From assembly GCA_002104905.1 (NCBI GenBank), contig MCFE01000453.1, forward strand, positions 1 to 64,000: a DNA stretch of 64,000 nt, in the 5' to 3' direction. Below the pieces are notes generated by a model. The model was given only the letters and a program-made list of their open reading frames with translations. It searched no databases and was not told the DNA's origin. A program made the translations under genes and the position numbers. This document shows positions 49,518 to 61,085 of the stretch, piece by piece. This DNA comes from Basidiobolus meristosporus CBS 931.73 (lineage: Eukaryota > Basidiobolomycota > Basidiobolomycetes > Basidiobolales > Basidiobolaceae). Position 1 is the first letter of the stretch. Each line of letters opens with the position of its first letter.

Positions 49518-50819
49518 GGCAGTATTACTACCCACAGCTAGTTTTATATACTGCTACCATACCAATTTAACAAATTGTTTCTCATTGTCTATCTCCCCTT
49601 GTGCTACTCATATATTCAGCTACAGAATCACACCAGTTGACTTGTCTACCCACTACTACATTGGGTATTCAGCATGTAGTTTAAATCATAAGAGCTATGG
49701 CTGCCTGCTTACTAACCACTACACACTGAGATACCTTCAATGTGGCTGTTACAATGCTAGCAGCTTGAAATTTCTGATCTTCTTCACAATATTTTAGCAG
49801 CATTGTGACAGTGTTTTGCTGTTTTTACTGCTAAATAAAGTAATAAGCTTGATAGTGCTTTAATAGTCTTTTTGCAATGACTTGCATGTCATCAAGACAG
49901 TCTTAGTATGATCAACATATATTTGAGCAGACCTAACTTGTCAAAACATTCAGTTACCTGAAATGGTAAAGACCCTGTTGAGGTTTTGAGGGCCTCTGTG
50001 CAGACTGCTGCTGGAGTTGTCACAGCAGCATGGTGGTCTACAGCTAGTCCTGTATAATGCTACTGTACAAATACCCCAAATAGTATTCATATCACTGCCA
50101 CCCCATGTACAATTCATATGCTCAACATTAAAATCATGCTTCTTTATTTGCCTAACCACTACTGCCATGTGTATTACACATAAAGATTCTATATAAAAAT
50201 ACCTGGGATGATCCCATTGTAGTGGGGTCATAGTGCCACCCACTGATTGATGTGCTCATTCCGATAATTTCTACTACCCTTATTTCAGTTTTATCCCATT
50301 TGTCTTATTTGATCAGTACTATCCCATAAGCTAGCTGACTATCACACCTACTGATCTTATAACAAACATTATTCCTCACTTTATGTATATATGTATGAGG
50401 GCAGCCTACAGCTAGTACTGTATTATGCAACCATACCAATTTACCAATTGGTATTTCATTTTGCTACCTCATCTTTTGCAATTCATATATACCATTGTTA
50501 TATCACCCCAATTTATTTTATTACTCACTACTACCATGGCTACTCCACATATAGTTTGAATCAAAAAAAACTTTGGCCTCCTACTTACTAACCTCTACAT
50601 ACATGCACACCTGTTGCAATTGACACACTTCTATAACCTCAACTTTACAGCTTTTCAGTGTGCTACTTGTAAAGTTGCTATATACCTTATATTTCCGGTA
50701 ACACATACATGTTGCAAACACATATACTGATGCTGCCACTTTTGCCATGAATACCTCTTGAATATCTGCAAGATACATTTTGGTACTTGGCCAATATATT
50801 TCTTTTCCCTTTGGGATTC
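49518..50819. repeat. three diverged copies of a non-coding repeat
   Basis: A segment beginning around ACAGCTAGT and continuing to a phrase CTTACTAACC occurs at about 49535-49730, 50035-50180 (shorter) and 50400-50610. It has no open frame; origin unknown, possibly part of an old LTR element. Confidence 0.45.
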
Positions 50820-51168
50820 TGTTGTAAGAATTTGCAACTTCACCTAAGTATTCATCCAACTTAGTCACTTAGATCAGTACCTTCAAATCCTAGAGAATGC
50901 TGACCAAACTCCTTATTAAGATTTACTTAGAATATTCTCACCAAAATATCAAGTACCCAGAACATGAAAATTCTCAAAGTTGTCCAAACAGCCCCAAGCT
51001 TTGCACACATGCTCTTAGAACCTTTCTAAACCTAATGTTTGTGTTTATAATGCCAAAACCATGTAAAAGTATAAATTCCACTTTTGCATTCAATAAATCA
51101 TAAAGTGAAAGCCACATAATCTACTTATCCTCCTAAATACTTTCAATATTGCTGAGACTCTTACAACA
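50820..51168 (+). repeat. 5' LTR of Copia-1 (349 bp)
   Basis: Begins TGTTGTAAGA and ends TCTTACAACA, perfect 10-bp inverted ends. Gag follows downstream. This is the best-preserved copy of the LTR family. Confidence 0.8.
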
Positions 51169-51180
51169 GTTTATGAGCCC
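51169..51180 (+). promoter_or_regulatory. primer-binding site, probably for initiator tRNA-Met half molecule
   Basis: Directly after the LTR the sequence GTTTATGAGCCC contains TTATGAGCCC, complementary to the anticodon stem-loop of eukaryotic initiator tRNA-Met (GGGCUCAUAA) rather than to a tRNA 3' end. Drosophila copia is known to use such a cleaved half-tRNA primer. Confidence 0.55.
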
Positions 51181-51261
51181 CAAGCTGTCACTCTCTGTAG
51201 TGTCTACTACTGCTATTATGGGAACTTTAACTCTGCTTAAAAGTTGGATGGATCTAACTAC

Positions 51262-52055
51262 TAAGTGCAGAAGGTGAAGATGAATATGCTGCTACAAGAA
51301 AGAGGCCTTTGGGATATTTTCATGCAAGAAATATTCCTGCCTACAAATGTGGGAGAGAAACCCTCAAAGTATGAGAAGAAAGAACAAAGTGCCATTAACT
51401 GCATTGGCCTTAATGTCAAAGACAAATTGCTAATTCAATGCTCAAGAGCAAAAGCAGCAAAGAACACCTGGAAGGTATTAGAAGACACCTACCAGTCATG
51501 TTCAGCTGCCAAGAAAATGTATCTAAGACAAAAACTCTTTACTTCAAAGATGCTGTCAGGCGAAGAAATGAAAGATCTAATTAGCAGAATACCATGCTGG
51601 CAGATGACATGAAAGCTGTGGGTGTACCATCTACTGATGAGGATGTGATAGTAGCCATCCTGAATAGCTTGACAGACAAGTTTCAGGGCCCCTTATCAGC
51701 TCTAGAGTCCAGAACTAAAGATTGGACCTTAAATTATGTATATGATAGGCTCCTGGATGAAGAGTTAAGAAAATCAAGCACCAATAAGAATGAAGAAGAA
51801 AATGCTTTAATAAGCAATGATAACCAGCAAAGAAGATACCAAAGACCTTTTAAAGGCAATACCAACCTGTTTTGCAACCACTGCAAAAGGAATGGAAACA
51901 CATCAGTCCCGTGCTTGAAAAAGAGATACAGTCAGCAGAAAAAGCCTGAAAATGGAAATGTTATAACAACTGAAGATAGACTATTCATGTCTGCACTAAA
52001 TATTACCACAAACAAGGATTCTCAGATTTGGTATATAGACTCCGGAGCATCCTAA
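51262..52055 (+). pseudogene. Copia gag and start of protease, frameshifted
   Basis: Two overlapping frames (to 51612 and from 51594) together give a UBN2-type gag with CSRAKAAKNTWKVLEDTY and LTDKFQGPLSAL segments. A frameshift lies near 51592. A zinc knuckle follows (CNHCKRNGNTSVPC, in which the expected His is Asn), and the frame ends in the protease signature WYIDSGAS followed by a stop. It is inactive. Confidence 0.8.
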
Positions 52056-52878
52056 CACTTTACACACCAGTAAGAACTTTTTACACAATTTCAAGAGATT
52101 CCAATCAAGAAGGTTTTCATGGGTGATAATAGAGCACTTGATACAGTGGGAGAAGAAATCATTCAAGTAAGCCTTAGAAGCAGTGAAGGAATCCATACTA
52201 TCACCTTCCATGTAGTACTCTATCAATAATTGAAATCCCAAGTTCTATGATCCATGATCAAAAATTATCCTATGATATTTGGGTGGAATCAGTAGCCACC
52301 CATGTATACCTTAAAAGCAGGAGTTATAAAAGAATACTTTGTGATTCAACTCCATCTGAGGCATGGTAAGGATATATACCAAGTGCAAAACATTTAAGAG
52401 TATTAGGGTACACAGCATATACCAAGAAACTGCCCAGAAATTAGTCAAAATTTGAGCCAAAAAGTGTAAATGCATATTTTGGGCTACTGCAATGAGAGTT
52501 AGGCAAACAGACTCTAAGATGCCAAAGCAAAGAAGCTGATCAAGTCCAGTGATGTGTTATTTGATGAAAACTCAAAACTTTCACAAAAAATGACATAAGA
52601 TGATGATGAAATATGATCTCAAGTCTGCCAATTGTCAGGTTTGAGTCAGAGCATACCAATGAAAATTTTTTCACTCCAGAGAGCTCTACAACTGTGATTC
52701 AGCCTGAATCAGTGCCCAGGAATATCCCAAAAGTGATTGTTTCAATATTAAATACCCGGTGATCCAAATGGACAAGAAATACCCCAAATTACTGTATCAA
52801 TTAGGGTACAAACTTAGCCTAGTTTACCAAATGCAGGTTCTGGATGTTTGGGAACTTGGGAGGGGGCCCAACTGGGGA

Positions 52879-53598
52879 TTACAGATATTTCTTGATGGTG
52901 CTGGAAGTCATATTGGAGGCTTGGGATTCTGATATCCCTACTAGGAATGAAGCGGTGACAAGACTTGAGGACTGGGTGGCAAGAGTCTGAAAATGTTTCT
53001 TGCTCAGCAATGGGTGTTCCATTTGCCAACAGGCATCATCTCCCTCTTCCAGGGCATATTCCTTTTTTCTGGACAGGTCATCAGGCTTTCTTTGCTTTGC
53101 ACCAGGTCTATAGGTGATAGTAAAGTCAAAGCTGGACAGGAAGAGTGACCATCTGGCTTGTCTCTGGTTTAGTACTTTGGAAGTTGCAAAGTACTCAAGG
53201 TTCTTATGGTCACAGAAGACTTTGATTTTGTGTTTTGCACTGTCCAGGTAGTGTCTCCATTGCTCAAAGGCTACAATGATGGCAAGCAACTCCTTATCAT
53301 AGATATCATAGTTAATCTCTGCAGGGGAAACCTTCCAAGAGTAGAATGCAATGGGGTGCAACACATTGTCTTCATCATACTAGGAGAGTATGGCACCAAG
53401 GGCAAAATCGGAAGCATCAGTCTCCACTATGAATTGCTTCTCAAGGTCAGGGTAGGCAAGCAGGGGGGCCTTCAGGAAAGATTTCTTGAGTGGGTTGAAT
53501 GAGGTGGATTGCTCCTCATTCCAGGCAAAAGGTGTGTTCTTCTGGGTAAGCTTTGTCAGAGGGGTGACTATTGTGGAGTGTTGGCTATGAGCCTGCAA
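52879..53598 (-). pseudogene. Gypsy RNase H region, interrupted
   Basis: Two pieces (53380-53598 and 52879-53364) in the order TDASDFALGAIL, YDKELLAIIVAFEQWRHYL, and DHKNLEYF are the RT-associated RNase H landmarks. A TAG stop separates them at about 53378. No integrase follows. Confidence 0.8.
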
Positions 53599-54527
53599 TA
53601 GAAGTTGGCAAATCCCAGGAAGGATTGTACTTCCTTGGCTGAGCTTGGAGTTTTTGAGGATTGGACTGAGTCAGCTTTCTTTGGGTCCATTCCTGTTCCC
53701 TCAGGGCTGATGAGGTAACCAAGAAGTTCCACTTCTCTCTGGTCAAATTCACACTTCTCTAGCTTGGCATAGAGACCAGCAGAGTCTAGTTTTCTCAATA
53801 CTTTCTTGACATGTTCATCATACTTATCTTGACTATTGGAGTATATGAGAATATCATCAAGGTTGATAACCACAAACTGGTCAAGGTACTCACGGAATAT
53901 GTCATTCATGAGGTGTTGAAACACAGCAGGGGCATTGGTGAGGCCAAATGGCATTACTTTGTACTCAAAGTGACCATATCTTGTGCAAAAGGCAGTTTTC
54001 CATTCATCATCAGGCTTGATTCTGACAAGATTATAAGCTCCTCTCAAGTCTATCTTGGTGAAGACTTGGGCAGCAGATAGCTGATCCAACAGTTTGTTGA
54101 TCAGGGGCAGGGGGTAGCGGTTCTTGACTGTGATCTTATTCAAAGCATGGTAGTCCACACACATTCTGAGGGTGCCATCCTTCTTCTTGACAAAGAGGAT
54201 TGGGGCTCCAGCAGGTGATTTGGAGTGCTGAATAAAACCCTTCTGGAGGTTTTCTTGAATATAACCATGGAGTTCATTCAACTCTGGCTGGGAGAGGTTA
54301 TATATTGGGCCAAATGGAGGGACTTTTCCATCTTCAAGGTCAATAAGGCAGTCATAAGGCCGATGGTCAGGGAGGAGTTCTGCTTTCTTCTTGTCAAAGA
54401 CATGGGCAAACTCTTGGTACTTGGCTGGTATAGTTACTGAGGGGGCTCCTTCAGCTGGCAAGGTATCTTGGGCTGTTGCACTGTTGGCAACAGTCTTTTC
54501 ACGGTTATCAGGGTCTGGAGATTTCAT
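53568..54527 (-). pseudogene. Gypsy reverse transcriptase
   Basis: A 319-residue frame with the typical order: [60 protein letters not shown]. The catalytic region is VINLDDIL, where the residue before LDD is normally Tyr or Phe but here Asn. The frame breaks at the start of the connection domain (near 53570). Confidence 0.85.
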
Positions 54528-54611
54528 GGAGTTGACTTGGTGGGATCCGGTGAGTGACAGGATCTTGGATTCTCAATCAATACTTGGATTGTGGTAGCTT
54601 AGCCATGAGCT

Positions 54612-54974
54612 TCAATGCACAATAGGATAGTGTGGTGAGTTGATGATGTTGAAGGCAATTCTTTCTTGGTGAGCAGTACTGGACAGCTGGAGTAAGCATG
54701 TTTCATGGGTAACGGCACCAGAGGAGAGTGATCTTCCATTAATAACTTCTACTTGGACTGGACAGGATTTCAAGGTAACAGGAATAGAGTGCTTCTGGAC
54801 AAGGGCTTGGCCAATGAAACAGGATGAAGCACCAGAATCAATCAGGGCTAGGACTGGGACAGGGCTGGAGTCAGGGATCTGGATTTTGACAGGCATTCTG
54901 AAGGACTGGATAGATTTTGTGGCAAAGGAAGATTCTTGGATATGCTGGATTTTCATAGGTGGGTCTAGTTGCAA
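54612..54974 (-). pseudogene. Gypsy aspartic protease region
   Basis: A 120-residue frame with the retroviral-type aspartic protease signature ALIDSGASSCFI near residue 43. It is separated from gag and reverse transcriptase by stops, so no continuous polyprotein is possible. Confidence 0.75.
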
Positions 54975-55081
54975 GCCTGTCAGTGCAACTGGACATTGGA
55001 GTTTCCCAACAGATCTGAATCAGGTTGGTTACTGGAGTACTGCATCAGCTAGAAGCTGGACTTCTTGTTGGGGCAGGACTT

Positions 55082-55942
55082 GGCAAAGTGACCTGGTTGG
55101 CCACAGTATAGACAGTGGTTGGCTTGTTGATGTCTGGACTTTTCACTCTTTTATAGTATCTTGTATTTGGCACTATCAATCTGCATAGAATATTTTGGAG
55201 TGACTTGGGGAGCAGGAGGGGCTGGGACTGCAGCAGGAATGTGTCTTTGACGGTTCTTTTGCTTCTTCTGGAATAGTCTGTTATCACACCGGATTGCTTG
55301 GTGCATAGCTTCAACCAATGTATCTGGATCTGGGAGTGTGAGTAGCAGATCACAAACTTCATCATTGAGGCCATCTTGGAGTTGGCTAATCAAGGCTGCT
55401 TGACCCCAGGAGCTGAGGTCACTGGAGAGTTGTTGGAATTCTGAGGCATAGACTGATGCTGGTTTGTTCCCTTGTTTGAGGGTCTTGAACTTGTTGGCAG
55501 CAGTTCTGGCTTGGTCAAGGTTACCAAATGTTAGCTCCATTTCAGTGAGAAAGGCTTGGTAGTCTCTGAGTAGGGGAGAGCTGGTCTCCACCAATGGGGA
55601 GAACCACTTGAGAGCTGTACCAGTAAGCAGGTTGGAGATGAAACCAACTTTGGCCTGGTCAGTAGGGTACCAGTTGGGCTGGAGTGCAAGATTGTTCTTC
55701 ACCATGTTGATGAAGCCATGGAATTCATTCTGAGAGCCATTGAACTTGGTAGCAGGAGTATACTTGGGTTCTTGGTAGACTGGGACATGGCTAGTTTGCT
55801 GGACACTTTGGTTCTGGAACTGAGCAAGAGTGTTTCTGAGGTTTGCATGGTCTGGCTGCAGTTGAGTAAAGGCAGCCATGAGCTGGGCAAAGTTCAGCTC
55901 TAGGTTGGACATGGTAGGAGAGGAAGGTGGATGAACTTGCAA
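55082..55942 (-). pseudogene. Gypsy gag with zinc knuckle, interrupted
   Basis: Opens at 55942 and encodes a Ty3-type capsid region (with ATKFNGSQNEFHGFI and LLTGTALKWFSPL). A TAA stop at 55151 lies in frame just before the zinc knuckle CLYCGQPGHFAKSC, which remains readable in the same frame to about 55060. Confidence 0.8.
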
Positions 55943-56108
55943 GGAATACTGGAATATACTAAACTAGATTGTGGGTTTGTAGAGCCACTAGTATGTCAAG
56001 AATACAACTATTGAGCCACAATCCCCAACTTAAATAAGTTAGCATCACTTCAGAAGGTGCTGGTTTCAATGTCCTTTGATAGAGTATTGTACTAATGCTC
56101 CCAATACT

Positions 56109-56722
56109 GTAACAACTGTAAACTCCACCAGCAGGGTAATAAAGTGAATGCAGCTTTGACCAATAGTTTTACAAAGATAAAATTTCTTTGCCTTTATAGG
56201 ACAAGACTAGGGAAAGATCATGGGTGATACTTATGGTGAGTATTCCTTTTACAAGTTTTCTTAAAACTTTGAGCAGAAGGCAGGGATCCATAGGTAAGTC
56301 AGGAGAGTCTGATAAAACTGTTATGAATAGACACAAGGCAGGAGAGTACAGCTAGGCAAGGCAGGACCAGGAAAGGACTTGGGTGTGGATCAACAAGGCA
56401 AGGTGGATTTCCAAGGCAGGGTGTTTATTCAAGACCTGTGTTTATCAGACTGAGGAATACTTAAGGGGGGATAGGACTATATATACTTTTTGGCTATACT
56501 GATGCCAAGAGATATTAGCTAATATTAATGGGGTTGTGGGGTGAGGCACAGCAGCAGTGCTGGGTATAATAATACCAAAGGCAAGGCACTGAGACAGGAT
56601 GGGGAAATGGATTTGGTCACCTGATCATGGGACTAAGTCATGTGACCTGGTATCTCCATATATGGAACTGGACTATCAAAAATATGATGGGAAGCTTCCA
56701 TGGAATGTTCCATTGTGTTACA
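56109..56722 (-). repeat. probable 5' LTR of the Gypsy element
   Basis: The plus strand begins TGTAACA at 56109 and ends TGTTACA at 56722, short inverted ends of the TG..CA type; gag follows on the minus strand about 170 bp inside. The second LTR is missing, so borders cannot be checked by comparison. Confidence 0.4.
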
Positions 56723-57059
56723 ATGGTTTGGAATGGTCAGGAACTTTCTGGAAGGTGATAGAAGGTACCAGAAGGAATCTCTTAGAAATTGAGCTAGGAA
56801 GCTGAAACTTGGCATGGGTGTTCATGGTTGTCATGTGATCATGACAAACTCCAGTCTATCTAAAGAGTTCAAGATGTCTGATCAAGGAGAACTCATTTAC
56901 TACTCAAGGATAAAGTTCTCCATAGACAGAAGTACCCAGACTATCACCTAAAGCCAATCCAAGTATATTCAACTACAAGAGGGTTTATGCTCCCAAAAGC
57001 ACAGAAGAACTTAACCTTAAAGTACCAGAGTTTGACATTAAGTTACCTCTATGGACTAC
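56723..57059. other. undefined sequence right of the Gypsy LTR
   Basis: About 340 bp, AT-rich and CpG-poor, without an open frame. It leads into the second Copia gag fragment and may be decayed upstream gag. Confidence 0.35.
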
Positions 57060-57345
57060 ACCTGGATGAAGAGTTATCAAAGTCAAGTGTCAATAAGAAG
57101 GAAAAAGATAGTGCTTTGATATGCTATGATAACCAAAAGGAAGAGACTCAAGTCCCTTAAAAGGCATCAGCAAGCTGCACTGCCACTACTGCAAAAGGAA
57201 AAGACACACATCAGACTGGTGCTTCAAAAGCAAATATAATATGGAGAAAAAGCCTGAATATGGATATGCTACAGTGACTGCAGATAGACTATGCAAATCT
57301 GCACTAAATATGCAAACAAGCAAGAATTTTCATATGTGGCATATT
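57060..57345 (+). pseudogene. second Copia gag fragment (Copia-2)
   Basis: Matches the 3' part of Copia-1 gag: LDEELSKSSVNKK, a zinc knuckle CHYCKRKRHTSDWC (all four ligands present here), and a final MWHI corresponding to WYI of the protease start. Frameshifts and one stop are present. It is cut at 57345 by the older Harbinger-like transposon. Confidence 0.75.
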
Positions 57346-57530
57346 AGACTTGCTCTATTGGATAGTGCCACATAGTGCCAGCCTGTCTATGGTGCCAGAT
57401 CAATCTGGCACTCTATGGCACCATCTAGCACTATAATTTCTACCATAATGCCAGGGGTAGGATTTAGTTACTGGTAATTTTACTCAATCTTACTTATGTT
57501 GCCTAGAATAGTGCTTTCCTTGCTTTATCC

Positions 57531-58414
57531 ACTCTTCATAATGCTCCAGACACATTTCTCTCTATGGGTGCCTTCTTGTATGAATATACTGTGCATTGAT
57601 AAGTATATTAAGTATTTTACCTATTCTGCTGTTTTCTCCTATATATGACTTTCCTCTGTATTTATCAGCCAATATGCTGAATCTCTTCAGATATCCAAAT
57701 ATATGCTCTACTCTCACTCTGAAACAATTAAATATCACAATCTAGAGCTTCTGCTTCCTGCTAAGCACAACATTCCTTGGCTTCCTATTAGCTGTAATAT
57801 ATCCTAACCTATGACAATCCTCTCCTAAATAAGCTAGGTCTGCCATACATTTCTCCTCTCTACTGAATTCTGGATAGTTCTCTACCCAGAGTGCACTGTC
57901 ATGCCTACTTCCAGCCAAGGGCCCACTAAACCAGATGATGTTACCCTCAATGTCAGACAGTGCTTGAAACTTCACACAGTGTGCCTTGTACTTGCCAGAA
58001 TAAAAGTGCCTCTGCCCTCTAGAAGGTCTGTTAATCCTGACTGGGAAGGTATCCAAAATACTCCTTATATGGAACCTGTTGCTGAGCACTCTGGAATATG
58101 GAGGTCTACTGGAGCTTCTGAGCCTAGTACTGCAAGCTTGCTCTAAGTCATTCACACCCTCTGCAAGGTGGTTCTCCATTGCTGTCAGCTGGGAATGAAA
58201 GCATCTAGGACTTTTGTTGCCAAGGATGGTGGGATGAAACCTTGTGGGGCAATAGTTCTTGTAATAGCAGTGAAGCTTAACAAGGGATTATCCTTGAGTA
58301 GATTGGGATAGATGGTCCACAGTACTTTGAATAGTTCTCCTCCAGTGTGTCAAAAGGAAATGCAGTGGTAGTGATGAGATTGATGAGAAAAGATCATTCA
58401 GATGAGTAAGTCAT
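57531..58414 (-). pseudogene. broken DDE transposase of the older copy
   Basis: Homologous throughout to the intact transposase at 61086-61970, including YSGKYKAHCVKFQAL and GSRHDSAL. Reading is open only for 57742-58179 (145 codons), with stops or shifts on both sides, and the original stop codon is changed to TGG. Confidence 0.85.
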
Positions 58415-58748
58415 ATTAAAATTGATAGGTGATTAGGCTGAGGTGATTTGAATCAATTTGGTACAATAAGTTTTATTTATCTGATTTCCATGCATTATGA
58501 TTAAATCTCCATCAATTGCCATGTATCCAATCATTATGTTGCAAGAATCATCCTTAAACCATGACTTGGTATTATTATAGATGCTTTACTTACAAGTCTA
58601 TAATCAAATAGGAAATCTGCAATTAATGTGATCCAATCTGTGTCAATGCAATCTGAGATGCATCATGCATAATATGTGGAAAATTCAGCAATAACATTAG
58701 TTTCATATATATTTCATATAACACTAGGTAGATGCCAATACACTACTG

Positions 58749-58751
58749 TAT
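58749..58751. repeat. target-site duplication TAT, left of element E
   Basis: TAT immediately precedes the left end. The identical triplet at 62154-62156 follows the right end. Confidence 0.75.
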
Positions 58752-58776
58752 AGACTTGTTCCATTGTACCGTGCCA
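58752..58776 (+). repeat. left terminal inverted repeat of E
   Basis: AGACTTGTTCCATTGTACCG compared with AGACTTGTTCTGTTGGATAG at the other end (read inward); both continue with TGCCA. The GC-rich sequence to about 58830 is subterminal. Confidence 0.7.
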
Positions 58777-59493
58777 GGGCGCACGGCGCAATCCGCGGTC
58801 GCAAAAAATGATTGGGCGCGATATTATAGCTACCAGAAGGCAGGATTGTTCTCGGACAATTTTGCACTCTGCAGGACAATCTCGCACACTATGGCACAAT
58901 CTGACACAATGAGGTTGGCGCGGATGATCGCGCCAACTCGTAATGTTTGCATCACGTGTGCAATTGGATACCGCTATAATGGCAGGTAAAATCCGGTATT
59001 TGGATATGTTTCTTTAATGTAAATGGAAATAAATGTGTATCACACTATAAACTACACTGATACTTACCATTTTGGTTACCCTCACTCCAATTGGACGGTA
59101 TCTCAGTGGTTAATTGGTCCAAAAGTATCCTGAAGCTGGCAGCCCCCAATTGGCTCATTGACTACTGAAAAAGTTACCTGATTTGCCATCAAATATCCCA
59201 TTTTGCCCATTGAGCAAGTAAATCCCTGATCCTAGTGATTGGACAAGGTGTCATAGCTAGCATGCAAGAGATTGTGTAGGTGCAAAACAGATCCAATAGC
59301 TGCACTGGTATTACAGATGACGTATATATATGCAGGGTGTTTATTTATAGGGGTTCTGTCTCAAATGTGAGACGACCTTGATATTACTTATATCAAAAAT
59401 TTGATGATCACTGATTTGCGATGGTTCAATTTGGATTGCAAAAAAAAGGGTTGTTGGGATCAATACAAATGTGAGCAATTCAAAGCGATTGCA

Positions 59494-60633
59494 TCATCTT
59501 CTCCTGGGTTTTTTTCTCACAGGGATTACTACTGAAGCATTTGGTAGTGACTCACTTTGCACACCTATACTACTTCCTGGCTGACTATCATCTTGGCTAC
59601 TTGTGTATTTGTAGTCAGTATTTTGCCTCCTAGTTGATGAGTGCAATGCTGCAGCTTGGCTGTACTGAATCACTCCGGCTGAACCAACTGAACCGGCCTG
59701 TAGTGCCACGTGCTGACGCGTTCTTTTACTTGCCAAGGGCTCTGGTGGTTGAGGCACTTCATGTTGGTCATCTTCAGTCAGTTCACCAGAAGTAACTTGC
59801 TGATGTTCAGGCAAAACGGCACGCGCAGGCGCGCCTTGACGTGTTGAGATGGCCCTTGGCTGAGTTTGATGTGAAGCTGCATGTTGACGCAACTCGGTCC
59901 GCTCCAATGGACTCGTGTCTAAATGAGCAGTTTGGCAAGTTCTCATAGTTTTGCTCTGAAGCGCGCGCGTTGACTCAACGTGGGGCGTTCTGGTAAAGGG
60001 TGTTGGCATGGTCTGGACTGACGTGCGCCGGCACGCTGTGGTTGCAAGAGATGGTAGGGAATCCAGCGAGGCATGCTGGCGCAATCTGGATGATGTTGCT
60101 TGAGGTCTGTATTCTTCCTCCTGAAGCTCACCATCTGATTCCTCAAGGTATTCACTTACCCTCTGTCGGAAACTTTGGAGCTGTTGCCTGAATGAGTCCT
60201 GTGTATATTGCTCTTGGAAGCCACTTAGCTCTACTAATATATCATGTAGTACATTAGTCATTTGAGACAAAAACTCACTCAAAATCTCTCTGGTTCCCAA
60301 AGTTGAGGCACAAACAGACATGTCCGGCCCGTACTGTGCAAATTGCGCGCAAAATTGTTCCTGCGTGGTTTCTTTGTCAAATCCCCTCACTCTCAGCTCA
60401 TTCTTGATTTCAATACTTGTCTTGTTATATATCTTTTTATATACATCAGCTGGCATCTTGATGTAGAACTCATGCCACAGCTTTTTACTCAAATCCTTCC
60501 ATCTTTGTCGACTCTCTGAGGTATCTAGTTCTGCTAGATTAATCAGTAGTGCCCAAATATCTGTACAAAGGCTCATCATAGACACTTGGGCCATACTAAA
60601 ATCATTTGGCAAGAACTCAAACGGATCCAACAT
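59494..60633 (-). CDS. partner protein of the Harbinger-like transposon, unknown fold
   Basis: An uninterrupted 379-residue frame. Residues 1-170 look mostly helical with several Trp and acidic segments (WALLINLAELDTSESRQRW near 28, an EESDGELQEEEYR segment near 165). The rest is low complexity, rich in Ser, Thr, Gln, Arg and Pro, with repeated RQHA-like motifs. The C-terminus is VRKKPRRR, a probable nuclear localisation signal. In PIF/Harbinger elements the second protein is normally Myb/SANT-like and imports the transposase; the Trp pattern near the N-terminus is only weakly compatible with that. Coding CpGs are frequent, unlike the surrounding DNA. Confidence 0.75.
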   Translation of the reverse strand: MLDPFEFLPNDFSMAQVSMMSLCTDIWALLINLAELDTSESRQRWKDLSKKLWHEFYIKMPADVYKKIYNKTSIEIKNELRVRGFDKETTQEQFCAQFAQYGPDMSVCASTLGTREILSEFLSQMTNVLHDILVELSGFQEQYTQDSFRQQLQSFRQRVSEYLEESDGELQEEEYRPQATSSRLRQHASLDSLPSLATTACRRTSVQTMPTPFTRTPHVESTRALQSKTMRTCQTAHLDTSPLERTELRQHAASHQTQPRAISTRQGAPARAVLPEHQQVTSGELTEDDQHEVPQPPEPLASKRTRQHVALQAGSVGSAGVIQYSQAAALHSSTRRQNTDYKYTSSQDDSQPGSSIGVQSESLPNASVVIPVRKKPRRR

Positions 60634-61085
60634 TGACTTTTCCGGTCCAGACCACGCTTGTGAGCTGTGGGATGGGTTTTATCTGGGTTGTACTAAAGAT
60701 GAGTTGAGGCTTGGTATGGGGACCATAGCAACAGATTTGGATACTTATACAGCAGTATATTGGCATCAACCTGGTCTTATATGAAATATATATGAAAACT
60801 AAAGTGATTGTTGCGTTTTCCATATATTATGCATGATGCATCTCAGATTGCGTTGACACAGATCAGATCACATCAATCACAGATTTCCTATTTGATTATA
60901 GACCTATGATTAAAGCATCAATAAAAGTACCAAGGCATTGTTTGCGGATGATTTTTGCAACATAATGATGGGATACATGGCAATTGATGGAGATTTAACC
61001 ATAATGTGTTGAAAATCAGATAAATAACGCAGATTGCGCCGAATCAATTCAAACTGCCTCTATACAATCATCCATCAATTTTTAT
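60634..61085. promoter_or_regulatory. divergent promoter spacer of element E
   Basis: A 452-bp gap between the two outward-facing start codons. It must hold both promoters; TATATATG-like and other AT-rich tracts occur at 60780-60800. The insertion point of E in the older copy lies in the equivalent of this spacer. Confidence 0.55.

Larger units (their letters stand above)
50820..52811 (+). mobile_element. 5' half of a decayed Copia retrotransposon (Copia-1)
   Basis: Consists of a 5' LTR (50820-51168), a primer-binding site, gag with zinc knuckle, a protease start, and scattered integrase remains (for example a segment with AKHLRVLGYTAY around 52370-52420 that fits the end of Copia integrase). 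Most of the integrase core is deleted, and reverse transcriptase and 3' LTR are absent. It ends where the Gypsy element begins at about 52812. Confidence 0.8.
52812..56722 (-). mobile_element. Gypsy (Ty3-type) retrotransposon, lacking integrase and 3' LTR
   Basis: On the minus strand, in order: probable 5' LTR (56109-56722), gag, aspartic protease, reverse transcriptase and RNase H. The element stops shortly after RNase H, before integrase. Several in-frame stops and a frameshift break the polyprotein, and CpG is almost absent, so it is an old, truncated copy. Confidence 0.85.

Noticed and set aside
48290-51168. Could the repeated segments be a CRISPR array or satellite?
   Set aside because: Repeats are hundreds of bp long, diverged and irregularly spaced; they are LTRs and retroelement debris in a eukaryotic genome.
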